Origin: JAGWAJ01 sp026707615
Lineage (GTDB): Bacteria; Acidobacteriota; Vicinamibacteria; Vicinamibacterales; UBA8438
DNA length: 64,000 nt
Direction of reading: 5' to 3'
Assembly: GCA_965207595.1 (NCBI GenBank)
Contig: CBDBMW010000013.1
Span: 1,488,001-1,552,000, forward strand
The translations under genes and the position numbers were made by a program. This document shows, piece after piece, positions 28,525 to 37,273 of the stretch. The stretch's first letter is position 1. Each line of letters opens with the position of its first letter. The notes beneath the pieces were generated by a model. That model did not search any database. It was not told where the DNA came from and was given only the letters and a program-made list of their open reading frames with translations.

Positions 28525-30507
28525 CTACAGGTCTCCGGCCTCGCGGGCGCGCCAGTAGGGCCGGTCCCGCGGCAGGAAGTCCGGCTTGAGATAGCAGCGG
28601 CGGGCGTCGAGCGCGCGGCGGCCGTCGTAGGGCAGGACGATTGCCTGGCAGTTTCCGAGCAGGGCGAAGTCGCGGGGATGGAACAGCGCCTCGCGGCGTT
28701 CGCTGAAGGACTTGCTGGCGCTGAGGCTGCCGGTCCCGCCGCCGGGGGCGCCGGAGAGCAGCGACGCGGTGGCCTGCGAGGTCTGCTCCGAGAAGCTGTA
28801 GGACGCCTTCATGCGGGCGACCTGGCCGCAGAGCGCGCTTGCGATCTGCACCGACGAGTCGTCGCCGAGCGACAGGAAGATGCGCGTGCGGAGCGTCTGG
28901 AGCAGCGCCCGCCACGCCTCGGACTGGCCCAACACGGCGCGCAGCGACGAGATCGACTGCGTGGCGACGATGGGGATGAGGCGCGACTGGCGCGTCAGGG
29001 CGAACGCCTTCTCGTCACCGGCCGGGTCGTCCTCGCCGACGGTGGCGAAGCTCTGGTACTCGTCGCACAGGAACACGGCGGGCCGCCAGATGCGGCCGGG
29101 CCGGCGCGCCATCTCGGCCGGGCGTCGGAGCAGCGTCTGGAGCCACGCCTGCTTGAGCAGGACGCCCACGGCGCGCGACAGGGCCGGGTTGGTGCCGGCC
29201 GGCATGTTCAGGCACAGGACCTTGCCGGCGTCGACCACCTCGTCGAGCGGCGGCAGCGGCCGGACGACGGGCGCCGCGTCTGCGGCCGGCGCATCTGCCG
29301 GCGCGCCGTGCGCGTCGGGCGGCCTGGGCGGGCAGAAGATCGCGGCCACGTCGGGCAGGTCGAAGACGGAGAGGAAGACGCTGAGGCCCTCGACGATGCT
29401 GGAGCGCAGCTTCGGGTCGAGGGCCTGCCAGTCCTGCGCGTACCAGCGCCGGATGGCGTCGAGCCGCTCTCGGCGGGCCGGGTCGCCGGCCACGGGCGGC
29501 TCGACATCGAAGGCGATCCCCAGCTTGTCGAGCTGCTCGCGCAAGGCCGGCTCGTCGGGCGCGCGGGCGGCATCGCCGGCCGTCCGCCAGGACCAGGCCG
29601 CCAGCTCGCCGCCGTGCGACGCCATCGCCGCCATCGGGACGCGGAGCGTGCCGGGCGGCTCGACGCGGGCCTCCACCTCGGCGAGCTTGCGCTCGATGCG
29701 CTTCGGGTCGAGGGTCGAGCGGTAGACGTCGCGCAGCGTCACCCAGCGGTCCGGCGACATGCGGTGCAGCTCGATGATCCAGCGCACGAGGTTCACGTAG
29801 GCCTGCTGCCAGAACGGTTCCTTCGAGCGCCCGAAGAGCTGGTTGATGAGGCTGGCGATGGTGTAGGCGAGCGAGTAGGAGTCCAGCTCGCCGTCGCCCA
29901 GCGGGTTCCACTGCCAGCGCCCGCCGAGGCCCAGCTCGACGTAGTCGTCGGCTCGGCCGGCGTCTTCGAGGATCTGGCGCACCTGATGGCAGAAGTCGCC
30001 CTTGACTTCGAGCACGAGGCCGGCGATGCGCCGCCGCCGGTCGGCGGCGTGCCAGCCGAGGAGCTGGCGTGCGAACGGGCGCATGCAGGCCGAGGTCTTG
30101 CCCGAGCCGATGGCTCCGCAGATGAGGATGCCGGTGTAGAGGCCCAGCTCGGGGAGGACGAGCCAGTCGGGCGCGGCGATCTCGCGCTCGGCGACCGGAT
30201 GGTGCACCTCGCCGACGACGATGGCCGGGGCCGGGTCGGCCGGTGTGAGGGGCCACGGCGGGAGCGCTCCTGTGACCCGGCCGCGCGCGCCGCCGGCGAG
30301 CCAGACGCGGCCGACGGCGAGCGCTACGGACCAGGCCATGACGACGGCGACGGCCGGCGCGAGGTAGTGCCACGTGTGGACCGCGGCGTGCAGGCGCGGC
30401 GAGTGGAGCGCGATCAGGTCGGCGAGCGGGTCGGCGCCGGGGGCCGGGAAGGGCCACCACAGGCGGACGGCGACGACGGCGGCGAGCGCGGCCAGCAGTC
30501 GCATCAT
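28525..30507 (-). CDS. virD4: VirD4-type coupling protein
   Basis: 660 residues. Inner-membrane ATPase that brings the DNA-protein substrate to the secretion channel. Two N-terminal hydrophobic segments (about 3-20 and 48-70), Walker A GAIGSGKTS at 131-139, Walker B AVFLCDEYQSF, then LIPIVATQSISSL and a TraG/TraD-like C-terminal part. ATG 30507 is preceded by GGAGGG and overlaps the stop of the upstream gene. Presence of a coupling protein argues for DNA transfer rather than protein secretion alone. Confidence 0.92.
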   Translation of the reverse strand: MMRLLAALAAVVAVRLWWPFPAPGADPLADLIALHSPRLHAAVHTWHYLAPAVAVVMAWSVALAVGRVWLAGGARGRVTGALPPWPLTPADPAPAIVVGEVHHPVAEREIAAPDWLVLPELGLYTGILICGAIGSGKTSACMRPFARQLLGWHAADRRRRIAGLVLEVKGDFCHQVRQILEDAGRADDYVELGLGGRWQWNPLGDGELDSYSLAYTIASLINQLFGRSKEPFWQQAYVNLVRWIIELHRMSPDRWVTLRDVYRSTLDPKRIERKLAEVEARVEPPGTLRVPMAAMASHGGELAAWSWRTAGDAARAPDEPALREQLDKLGIAFDVEPPVAGDPARRERLDAIRRWYAQDWQALDPKLRSSIVEGLSVFLSVFDLPDVAAIFCPPRPPDAHGAPADAPAADAAPVVRPLPPLDEVVDAGKVLCLNMPAGTNPALSRAVGVLLKQAWLQTLLRRPAEMARRPGRIWRPAVFLCDEYQSFATVGEDDPAGDEKAFALTRQSRLIPIVATQSISSLRAVLGQSEAWRALLQTLRTRIFLSLGDDSSVQIASALCGQVARMKASYSFSEQTSQATASLLSGAPGGGTGSLSASKSFSERREALFHPRDFALLGNCQAIVLPYDGRRALDARRCYLKPDFLPRDRPYWRAREAGDL

Positions 30508-31415
30508 TCCGGCACCCTCCGCGAGCGCCACGTCCGGCCGCTCGTGATGGCCGGCGCCTCGGGGCCGGCCCCGGCGGTTCGGGCGAGGTCGCGCATCCGG
30601 GCCAGGGCGCCGTTGATGCCGCCCCAGCGTTCGAGCGCCGCGAGGTCGCCGGCCGTGACGGTCTTGCGGAGCGTCTCGAGCTCGGCAACCGCGTCCGTTT
30701 CCGTGCCGGCCGCCCGCGGTGCGCGGGTCCAGCCGTCGAGCACGCGCCCTGCCGCCGCGAGCAGCACGGGGTCGCGGCCGGCGACTACGACATCGACGGC
30801 GCGGCCGGCGGCCCGTAGCGCCGCCCACACCCCGGCATGCTGTCCGCCCCAGGTGCGGACCCCGGCCGCGGTCGCGTCCTCGGCCTGGACGAAGACGAAG
30901 GTCGCCCGCGCCTTGTCGAGCGCGACGGGGAGCTTGTGGACGAAGTGCCGCCGCCGCGCGCTGTCCGCCCCGACGTACAGCCGTCCGGGCAGCACGTGCG
31001 CCGGGACGCCGGCCGCGGTCAGCGCCTCGACCTTCTCCGTCTCGGTCGGCAGCCACGGCTCGCCGAGGTGGTCGAGCACGAAGTCGAGCGACAGCAGGCG
31101 GCGCAGGGTCACCTCGGGCGACGCCTCGCGCCGGTGCCGGACGTGCTCGGCCCCGAGCGTGCGGTAGATGCGGCGGCCGGCGATGCGGCACAGCCGCAGG
31201 GCGGAGCCGTTCCAGGGCTCCTCGACCGCCGCGGCGCCGCAGCGCCGCACGAAGCGGCGGGCCAGCTCCGGATGCGAGCGGCCGAGGAAGGCGAGATACT
31301 GCCCGCGGAGGAACAGCCCGCTGTGGAGGCAGACCAGCGCGAGCCACTCGGCGTCGCGGCCCCGCCAGCCCAGGGCCGACAGCGCCTGCGGGCGCCCGTT
31401 CAGATGCGGGATCAT
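30504..31415 (-). CDS. Winged-helix-like protein between virB8 and virD4
   Basis: 303 residues, no signal or membrane span. An N-terminal helical segment (AEWLALVCLHSGLFLRGQYL) resembles a winged-helix DNA-binding domain. The middle reads RRHFVHKLPVALDKARATFV and VVVAGRDPVLLAAAGRVLD. The layout recalls replication-relaxation-like proteins of plasmids, so it might bind oriT or serve as an unusual processing protein; this is inferred from fold impression and position, not from a clear motif. Start at 31415 has GGAGGG. It overlaps both neighbours by 4 nt. Confidence 0.7.
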   Translation of the reverse strand: MIPHLNGRPQALSALGWRGRDAEWLALVCLHSGLFLRGQYLAFLGRSHPELARRFVRRCGAAAVEEPWNGSALRLCRIAGRRIYRTLGAEHVRHRREASPEVTLRRLLSLDFVLDHLGEPWLPTETEKVEALTAAGVPAHVLPGRLYVGADSARRRHFVHKLPVALDKARATFVFVQAEDATAAGVRTWGGQHAGVWAALRAAGRAVDVVVAGRDPVLLAAAGRVLDGWTRAPRAAGTETDAVAELETLRKTVTAGDLAALERWGGINGALARMRDLARTAGAGPEAPAITSGRTWRSRRVPE

Positions 31416-32068
31416 CGTCCGCCCTCCGCGCTCGTCACGATGCGGTCGCCCTGCAGGAACGAGATCACGATCCCCATCGGGTTGCGTACGACCAGCTCGG
31501 CGGGGATCTGCGGCAGGAACGAGAAGCGCATCGAGACGGACCAGGACTCGCGGGCCAGCTCCTCGCCGCCGCGCATCCGCACCAGGTCGAAGGTCGCCGC
31601 CGCGCCGTGCGGCTCGGCCGGCTGCGGCAGGATGCGCACGGCCACGTCCTCGACGTGCAGCTCCTCGTCGGCCAGCCCGACCGCCGTGGCCGCCACGTCT
31701 TCGGCCTGCTCGGCGTAGGCAGCGTTGGCCACCTCCGGCGTCAGGAACCACAGGGACCGCTCCCAGTACTCGCGCACCGTGCCCTGCCGGCGCGAGTAGT
31801 GGTCGACGACGAAGCGGTGCAGGAAGAACCCCGTGGTCGGGTCGAGCGGGTCGGCCTGCGCCTCCATCGCCTCGTAGGCGACCGCCTCGGCGCGGCCCAC
31901 CTCGTCGACGCGCACCACCAGGGGCTTCGGCTGCGGCGCCCACGCGAGGCGCAGCAGCGCAATGCCCAGGACGAGGATCACCAGCGACAGCGCTCCGGTG
32001 ACCACCCGCAGATGCCGCGCCGCGTGCATCTGCTCTCCCCAGATCTCCGCGAACTCCCGCGCCGCCAT
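31412..32068 (-). CDS. virB8: VirB8/TrbF-type T4SS inner-membrane scaffold
   Basis: 218 residues: short cytoplasmic N-terminus, one membrane span (VVTGALSLVILVLGIALLRL), then a periplasmic NTF2-like domain (FLHRFVVDHYSRRQGTVREY, SVSMRFSFLPQIPAELVVRN). VirB8 nucleates assembly of the secretion machine. ATGA overlaps on both sides. Confidence 0.9.
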   Translation of the reverse strand: MAAREFAEIWGEQMHAARHLRVVTGALSLVILVLGIALLRLAWAPQPKPLVVRVDEVGRAEAVAYEAMEAQADPLDPTTGFFLHRFVVDHYSRRQGTVREYWERSLWFLTPEVANAAYAEQAEDVAATAVGLADEELHVEDVAVRILPQPAEPHGAAATFDLVRMRGGEELARESWSVSMRFSFLPQIPAELVVRNPMGIVISFLQGDRIVTSAEGGR

Positions 32069-33048
32069 CACACGCCTCCCGTCATCACCACGCGGGCCGC
32101 CGATGCCGTCTGCACCGCGCGCCCGGACGCGCCGGAGCCGACGTTGCCCGAGCCCGAGACGAGCATCTGCGTCAGCTCGCCCACCTTCATCGTCGCCAGC
32201 CCCGCCGCCACGATGTAGGGGATCGTCACCAGCGACCGCCGCATCGCGGTCAGGATGCCGGTCGGTCCCGCCCACTCCACGTCGGCCGACACGTCGCCCG
32301 TCCAGCCCTGCACGACGAACATCCCCAGCTCGGTGACGACCCGGAAGACCGCCGCCGCGATGGCCCCGTAGAGCGAGTAGACGAGCACCGTTCGGAACCA
32401 GCCCCAGAAGAGGAACGACAGCTGCGGGACGAGTACCCAGGGGATGAACACCGGGCCGAGCACAAGCGCGATGGAGAGCGCAATCTGCGCCCACATGACC
32501 TGCGCCTGCCCGAGCGCGAAGACCACCACCAGACCCATGAGGAGGACGACCATCAGCCCGAGGGTCATGAAGAGGTCGAAGGCGGCGTCGAGCACGCCCG
32601 GCAGGTCCGCGACGACGTTCCAGCCGAACGAGGCGAGGCTCCCGAACAGCCCCTGGCCGGCGAACAGCTCCCGCCACGCGCCGGTCGCGAGACCGAGCTG
32701 CTCCAGCATCGCGGTCCCGGCGTCGGCGACGATCATTCCCTGGAGCCAGTCGCCCATGCCCGTGATCAGGTCCGGTACGCTGCGGCCGGTCCCCGGCAGC
32801 GGCGCCGTGTAGAAGCGGAGCATGCCGAGCGGTATCGACAGCCCGATGACCATGCGGACGACGGCGGCCATGTTGACGCCGTGGCCCGAGAGCGCGATCT
32901 GCGCGCCGGTCCAGACGACGACGATCAGCGCCAGCCCCTGCCAGAGCTGCATCCCGGCCGTGGCCACGGCCGGAGCCACAGAGGCCATCAGCTGGTCCGT
33001 CAGGACGGACGCCTGCTGGAGCATCAGCAACAAGTCGATTGGTGTCAT
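32068..33048 (-). CDS. virB6: VirB6/TrbL-type T4SS polytopic membrane protein
   Basis: 326 residues with about six membrane segments, including LALIVVVWTGAQIALSGHG, FMTLGLMVVLLMGLVVVFAL and IALSIALVLGPVFIPWVLV, and a Gly/Ser-rich C-terminus. VirB6-like proteins form part of the inner-membrane DNA path. ATG 33048 follows AAGGAACGA and begins 35 bp after the trbJ-like stop. Confidence 0.9.
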   Translation of the reverse strand: MTPIDLLLMLQQASVLTDQLMASVAPAVATAGMQLWQGLALIVVVWTGAQIALSGHGVNMAAVVRMVIGLSIPLGMLRFYTAPLPGTGRSVPDLITGMGDWLQGMIVADAGTAMLEQLGLATGAWRELFAGQGLFGSLASFGWNVVADLPGVLDAAFDLFMTLGLMVVLLMGLVVVFALGQAQVMWAQIALSIALVLGPVFIPWVLVPQLSFLFWGWFRTVLVYSLYGAIAAAVFRVVTELGMFVVQGWTGDVSADVEWAGPTGILTAMRRSLVTIPYIVAAGLATMKVGELTQMLVSGSGNVGSGASGRAVQTASAARVVMTGGV

Positions 33049-33083
33049 GGCTGCGTCGTTCCTTCCGAGGTTGCGACCACGGA

Positions 33084-34199
33084 CTACCAGTCCGACGGCG
33101 ACGGGACGCGCCGGTGGCTGTCGATGACGGCGGACTCGGCCGCGGCCAGATCCGCGAGGAAGGCGTCGTGCTCGGACCGCGCCCGCACGGTGTCGTCCTG
33201 CCAACGGGCCGCCGACTCGCGCCGCGCCCGCTCGGCTTCGTAGCGCTCGCGGGCCTGCTGAGCCGCCTCGTAGGCGGCAAGCTGCGCCTGCGCCAGCAGC
33301 AGCTCGGTCTGCGTCACGCCGTTGGCCAGGGCGGCCTGATCGACGCGCTGGGTCCGCATCAGGTCGTCGTCGCGCAGGTCCGACAGGTGCGCCGCCGACT
33401 CGCCGACCTGCACGGCCAGGGTCGACGCGGCTTCGGCGACGGCGTGCGCGTGCGTCAGCTCGGCCGCCGCCCGCCGCTCCGAACGCCGCCAGAGACGCAC
33501 CAGCCGGTCTGCAACTGCACGCGCAATGCGCAGCCCCCGCAGGTCGGCGGCCGTGACCGACGGCGGCAGCGCCGCCTCGATGTCGTCCCACACGGTGCGC
33601 CAAGTCGCGGTGCCTTCGGCCACGTCGCCGAGGATGTCGAGCGCCTCGCGCGCCGCGTTGCGGCCGGGGCCGGTCCACGCCGGCCCGCTCGGAGCGGTCC
33701 ACGAGCGGAACGTGCTCGGCTCGGCCGCCGAGGTCTCCGTCGCCGGACGGCCGCCCAGCAGCACCGTCGCTGCCGCCGGGTCGCCGAGTCCCGGCGCGGC
33801 CAGCGCGTCGAGCCACCCCGCCTCGTCGGTGACGCCGGGAATCCGTTGCAGGAACGCGCCGACGCCGCCCAAGCTGGTGCTCGTCGAGAGACCGATGCCG
33901 TGGCGTCCGATCAGCCACTCGGCGTCGGTCACCTCGCGCAGCCGGCCGATGTTGCCCATGCCGACGTCGTTCGACGTGACCAGCTCGGTGGTCGTCGCCA
34001 GCACGCCGTCGAGCGACTGGAGCTGGTCGACCATCTTCGAGATCTGCGTGACCATGTGGGCGATCTGCGTCACCTGGTTGGCGATGATGATCGCGTCGCA
34101 CGAGCCGAACAGGCACGCCTCGGCGCGCCGGCTCGACCACGTGCCGATCGCCACGGCGGCCACCATCCCCGCAATCAACGAGCGCCATCTGTTCGTCAT
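33084..34199 (-). CDS. trbJ: TrbJ/VirB5-like exported T4SS protein
   Basis: 371 residues with a signal peptide (SLIAGMVAAVAIGTWSSRRA) and the N-terminal pattern of TrbJ (FGSCDAIIIANQVTQIAHMV, then TQISKMVDQLQSL). The rest is long helical, probably coiled coil (AQLAAYEAAQQARERYEAER). VirB5-type proteins are minor pilus components or adhesins. Overlaps the virB10 stop by 4 nt. Confidence 0.82.
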   Translation of the reverse strand: MTNRWRSLIAGMVAAVAIGTWSSRRAEACLFGSCDAIIIANQVTQIAHMVTQISKMVDQLQSLDGVLATTTELVTSNDVGMGNIGRLREVTDAEWLIGRHGIGLSTSTSLGGVGAFLQRIPGVTDEAGWLDALAAPGLGDPAAATVLLGGRPATETSAAEPSTFRSWTAPSGPAWTGPGRNAAREALDILGDVAEGTATWRTVWDDIEAALPPSVTAADLRGLRIARAVADRLVRLWRRSERRAAAELTHAHAVAEAASTLAVQVGESAAHLSDLRDDDLMRTQRVDQAALANGVTQTELLLAQAQLAAYEAAQQARERYEAERARRESAARWQDDTVRARSEHDAFLADLAAAESAVIDSHRRVPSPSDW

Positions 34200-35515
34200 T
34201 GCCGAAACATCCTTTCCAGGTGCGGCTCGGGCCGCGGCACGAGGAAGTCCGAGGTCACCCATACGCGCAGCCGGTGGCCGGCGCGGACGGTGACCGTGGG
34301 CAGGCGGTTGAGGAACCGCCCGAGGATCTGCGTCGCCGACTGGCCGAAGCCCTGCCCGGCCGCGGCGCGGAAGCCGGCCCCGCCGCCGGCGTACGGGTCC
34401 GAGCCCTGGAGGGTCAGCCCGGCCAGGAGGCCGACCGCCCCGGCGGCGGCGAACGTCGACGCGTAGTGCCGGTCCACCTGATCCGCCAGTGCGCTCTCGC
34501 CGATGGCGTTCAGGCCGTGAAAGGCGAGGTCGACCCAGCGGCCGTCGGGCCAGACGAGCCGGTGGAAGCCGACCGCCAGCCGGCTCTGGTCCTGGTGCCG
34601 GACGGCCTCGGCCGTGCCGAGCAGCCGTGCGCCGCGCGGCACGAGGATGCGCTGCCGGTCAGCCGAGTAGAACGGGATCGCGACCTGCGCGAGAGCCGGG
34701 CCGGCGAAGTCGCCGTCGAGCTGCGTGACCAGCACCGCGCTCAGCACCGATCCCTCGTAGACCCGCTCCCAGCCCGCCGGGTCCATCGGGGTCTTCACCA
34801 CCACCGGCTCCGCCGTCGCATCCACGGGCGGCCCGGTCACGCCCGGCACGCTGCGTGCGGCCGGGTCCGCAGCGTCGCCGCCGCCGGCCAGCCCTGCGAG
34901 CAACGCCGCGTTGGCGCCCTGCATGCGGTCGGCGATGGCGGCCGGATCGGGCGGCGCCGGCAGGCTCGACGCCGTGCCGGCGTCGCCAGCGGCTACGACG
35001 GGCGCAGCCGCGGCCGGTTCCCTTGCACCGCGGTCCTCCACGTCGACCCCGTCGCCGCCGCCTCGACGCGGCTCGTCCCGGAACGTCTGCACGACGCTCG
35101 GCGCGCGCAGCGACCGGGCGCGCCGTTCGATGGCCTCCAGCCGCAGCCGCTCGCGCAGCTCCACCTCGCCGGCCGTCGGTAGCGACGACGAGTCCTCCAA
35201 AGCCGCCCCGCCCGGCCCCGGCGGAGCCGGCGGCAGTTGCGGCGGATGGGTGTCACCAGACTCCCCGCCGTCGTCCTCCTCGACCCGGCGCTGCTCGGCG
35301 AGCTGCGTCAGCCGCGACCGGAGCTGCCCGACCATGCCTCGTCCGGTGACCTCCGGCTCGGCCGCGCCGGCATCCTCGGCTTCCTCGTCCCCGCCCGACT
35401 GGCTCAGCACGAGGCCGGCCCGCAGCACGGCGATGATGCCCACGCCGGCCTTGGTGACCAGGTTTCCCGGCAATGCACCGGCCGGGGGTTGCAGCACCTG
35501 CTTCCACTTCGCCAT
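34196..35515 (-). CDS. virB10: VirB10/TrbI-type T4SS core protein
   Basis: 439 residues: one N-terminal membrane span near residue 25, a long Pro/Gly/Ala-rich periplasmic linker (about 45-250), and the conserved C-terminal beta-barrel domain (IPFYSADRQRILVPRGARLL, RLVWPDGRWVDL, antenna region VGLLAGLTLQ). It spans both membranes in the core complex. Start ATG 35515 overlaps the downstream VirB9 stop by a single ATGA. Confidence 0.92.
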   Translation of the reverse strand: MAKWKQVLQPPAGALPGNLVTKAGVGIIAVLRAGLVLSQSGGDEEAEDAGAAEPEVTGRGMVGQLRSRLTQLAEQRRVEEDDGGESGDTHPPQLPPAPPGPGGAALEDSSSLPTAGEVELRERLRLEAIERRARSLRAPSVVQTFRDEPRRGGGDGVDVEDRGAREPAAAAPVVAAGDAGTASSLPAPPDPAAIADRMQGANAALLAGLAGGGDAADPAARSVPGVTGPPVDATAEPVVVKTPMDPAGWERVYEGSVLSAVLVTQLDGDFAGPALAQVAIPFYSADRQRILVPRGARLLGTAEAVRHQDQSRLAVGFHRLVWPDGRWVDLAFHGLNAIGESALADQVDRHYASTFAAAGAVGLLAGLTLQGSDPYAGGGAGFRAAAGQGFGQSATQILGRFLNRLPTVTVRAGHRLRVWVTSDFLVPRPEPHLERMFRQ

Positions 35516-36327
35516 CACGGGCCTGCCTTTCTCGGTACGGCCGTCCACCGCAGCCGCCGCTCGCCGACTTCGAGCACGCCGGCCCCGAGCACCCGCGGGA
35601 CCACGTGCAGCACACCGTCGAGCACCTCCGACACGGCGACCCGCTCCAGATCGCCGTCGACTTGCTCGTGAAGGTCCGGCGACAGCGCCCGCGTCCGCAG
35701 GAACGTCCGCCGGCCGTCGTGCCACATCCCCTCGACCAACCACGGGTAGCCGGTCGCCTCGGCGGTCCAGCGGTAGTCGAAGCGCGCCTGCCGCGGATAG
35801 GCTTCGCGGCGCGCGTCCAGTGCGGCCTGCGCCGCCGAGCGGGCCGCCTCGATGCGCTCGGTTCCGCGCACCTCCGCCGACGCGACCGCCTCCCATGCCT
35901 CGGCCGCGCGGGCGGCCGTCGCGGCGACCGCCTCGGCGGAAGCCAGCACCGGACCGCCGCCGGCCGGCTCCGCCGAGCGGAGGCCGACGCGGACGACGGT
36001 GTCCACCGGCGCATCCGCGCTCTCGACCAGCGTCAGCGGCACGATGGCTCCCGCGGCCGTCAGCAGCACGAGGTTCGAGCGGGCGCCGGAGGCCAGCGGC
36101 CGGATGAACGCCAGGTGCGCCGCCGACGACACGTCCCAGCGCTCGGCGTCGCCCACGACGGCCTCGACGATCTCGGCCGTCTCCGGCAGCGCCACCGTGG
36201 TGACGTGGCGCTCGCGGGTCCTCACCGGGATCGGCGCATCGGCGGGCGCGGCGGCCACGCGCAGCTCCTGCGCCGCGGCCGGCGAGGTGGTCAGCACGCA
36301 TCCGAGTGCGATTGCCCAGGCCCTCAT
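35515..36327 (-). CDS. virB9: VirB9/TrbG-like T4SS core protein, second copy
   Basis: 270 residues with a signal peptide (ALGCVLTTSPAAAQ). N-terminal VirB9 domain with VGDAERWDVSSAAHLAFIRP and ARSNLVLLTAAG; C-terminal domain with FDYRWTAEATGYPWLVEGMW and DGRRTFLRTR. It follows a second VirB9-like gene in tandem and overlaps it by 4 nt. VirB9 forms the outer-membrane ring with VirB10 and VirB7. Confidence 0.88.
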   Translation of the reverse strand: MRAWAIALGCVLTTSPAAAQELRVAAAPADAPIPVRTRERHVTTVALPETAEIVEAVVGDAERWDVSSAAHLAFIRPLASGARSNLVLLTAAGAIVPLTLVESADAPVDTVVRVGLRSAEPAGGGPVLASAEAVAATAARAAEAWEAVASAEVRGTERIEAARSAAQAALDARREAYPRQARFDYRWTAEATGYPWLVEGMWHDGRRTFLRTRALSPDLHEQVDGDLERVAVSEVLDGVLHVVPRVLGAGVLEVGERRLRWTAVPRKAGP

Positions 36328-37256
36328 CGCGCCACCCCCTGCACGAGCACGGCGGCCACCGCCGCGAGCATCCCGCCGACCACGGTGCGCGTCTTCCACG
36401 TCCACCGCGGCTTCGGCCGGTCGAGCGTCCATCCTGTCTCCGAGTCGCCGATCCGCAACCGGCCCGGCCCGAGCACGTGGTCGGCGACGTACAACCCGTC
36501 GTCGAACACCTCGTACGAGACGAGGCTCGGCTCCAGGCCGCGGCGGCCGAAGCGCTTGTCGGCCTCCCGCAGCTCGTAGAGCGCCGGCGACTCCTCTGCC
36601 CGCGAGCGCAGGTAGGTGAACCGCCCGTCGTGCCACAGCGCCTCGACCTCGAACGGCGGCGCGAAGGCCGCCTCGTCCAGGCGGTAGGGAAAGCGCAGCC
36701 GTCCGGGATAGTCGTCGCGCCAGCGCGCCCAGGCGGCGTCATGTTCCGCCCACACCGCCGCGACTCGGGAAGCCGTCGCCTGATCGATGGCGTGAAGCTC
36801 CGCGCGCGCCGCCGCTTCCTCGGCCTCGTGCGCGGTCAGCGCCTCGCCGGCCACGAACGACGGCGCATGGCGGGGCGCGGAAGCCGGCGACGGTCTTTCG
36901 CCCTCGACGTGGACCACCAGGTCCGGCTCGTCGCCGCCGGACTCGGTGACCAGCAGCGCCCACACCCGGCCGCTCTCGGTCACCAGCGTCACGTTGGATG
37001 CGACGCCCGCTTCGAGCGGCTTGATGTAGGCGACGTGCGCCGCCGCCGACACGTCCCAGTAGCCGGCGTCGCCCGCCACCACGTCGACGATGGCCTCCTC
37101 GCGCGGCAGCACGATGGTCGTCGTGTGCCGCACCCTTGCCGTGACCGGAATCGCGGCCTCTTCGGTCCCGTGCGGCACGGTCCGGATCCCCTGCGCGGCG
37201 GCCGGCACAGCCGCCAGCGCCGCGCAGCAGCCGATCGCCGCCAGTCTTCGCGTCAT
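36324..37256 (-). CDS. virB9: VirB9/TrbG-like T4SS core protein, first copy, with C-terminal membrane span
   Basis: 310 residues with signal peptide (GCCAALAAVPAAAQ). It shows the same pattern as its neighbour: VAGDAGYWDVSAAAHVAYIK, ASNVTLVTESG, RFPYRLDEAAF and HDGRFTYLRSR. Unlike the neighbour it ends in a hydrophobic segment (VVGGMLAAVAAVLVQGV) that could anchor it in a membrane, which is unusual for VirB9. Start lies 17 bp after the virB4 stop. Confidence 0.85.
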   Translation of the reverse strand: MTRRLAAIGCCAALAAVPAAAQGIRTVPHGTEEAAIPVTARVRHTTTIVLPREEAIVDVVAGDAGYWDVSAAAHVAYIKPLEAGVASNVTLVTESGRVWALLVTESGGDEPDLVVHVEGERPSPASAPRHAPSFVAGEALTAHEAEEAAARAELHAIDQATASRVAAVWAEHDAAWARWRDDYPGRLRFPYRLDEAAFAPPFEVEALWHDGRFTYLRSRAEESPALYELREADKRFGRRGLEPSLVSYEVFDDGLYVADHVLGPGRLRIGDSETGWTLDRPKPRWTWKTRTVVGGMLAAVAAVLVQGVAR

Positions 37257-37273
37257 CGCTTCCTCCCTTCGGT

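Noticed and set aside
26245..31167. A 1640-codon plus-strand open frame across the secretion operon
   Set aside because: It is antisense to ardC, virB11, virD4 and neighbours, which have clear motifs; this is a GC-driven artefact.
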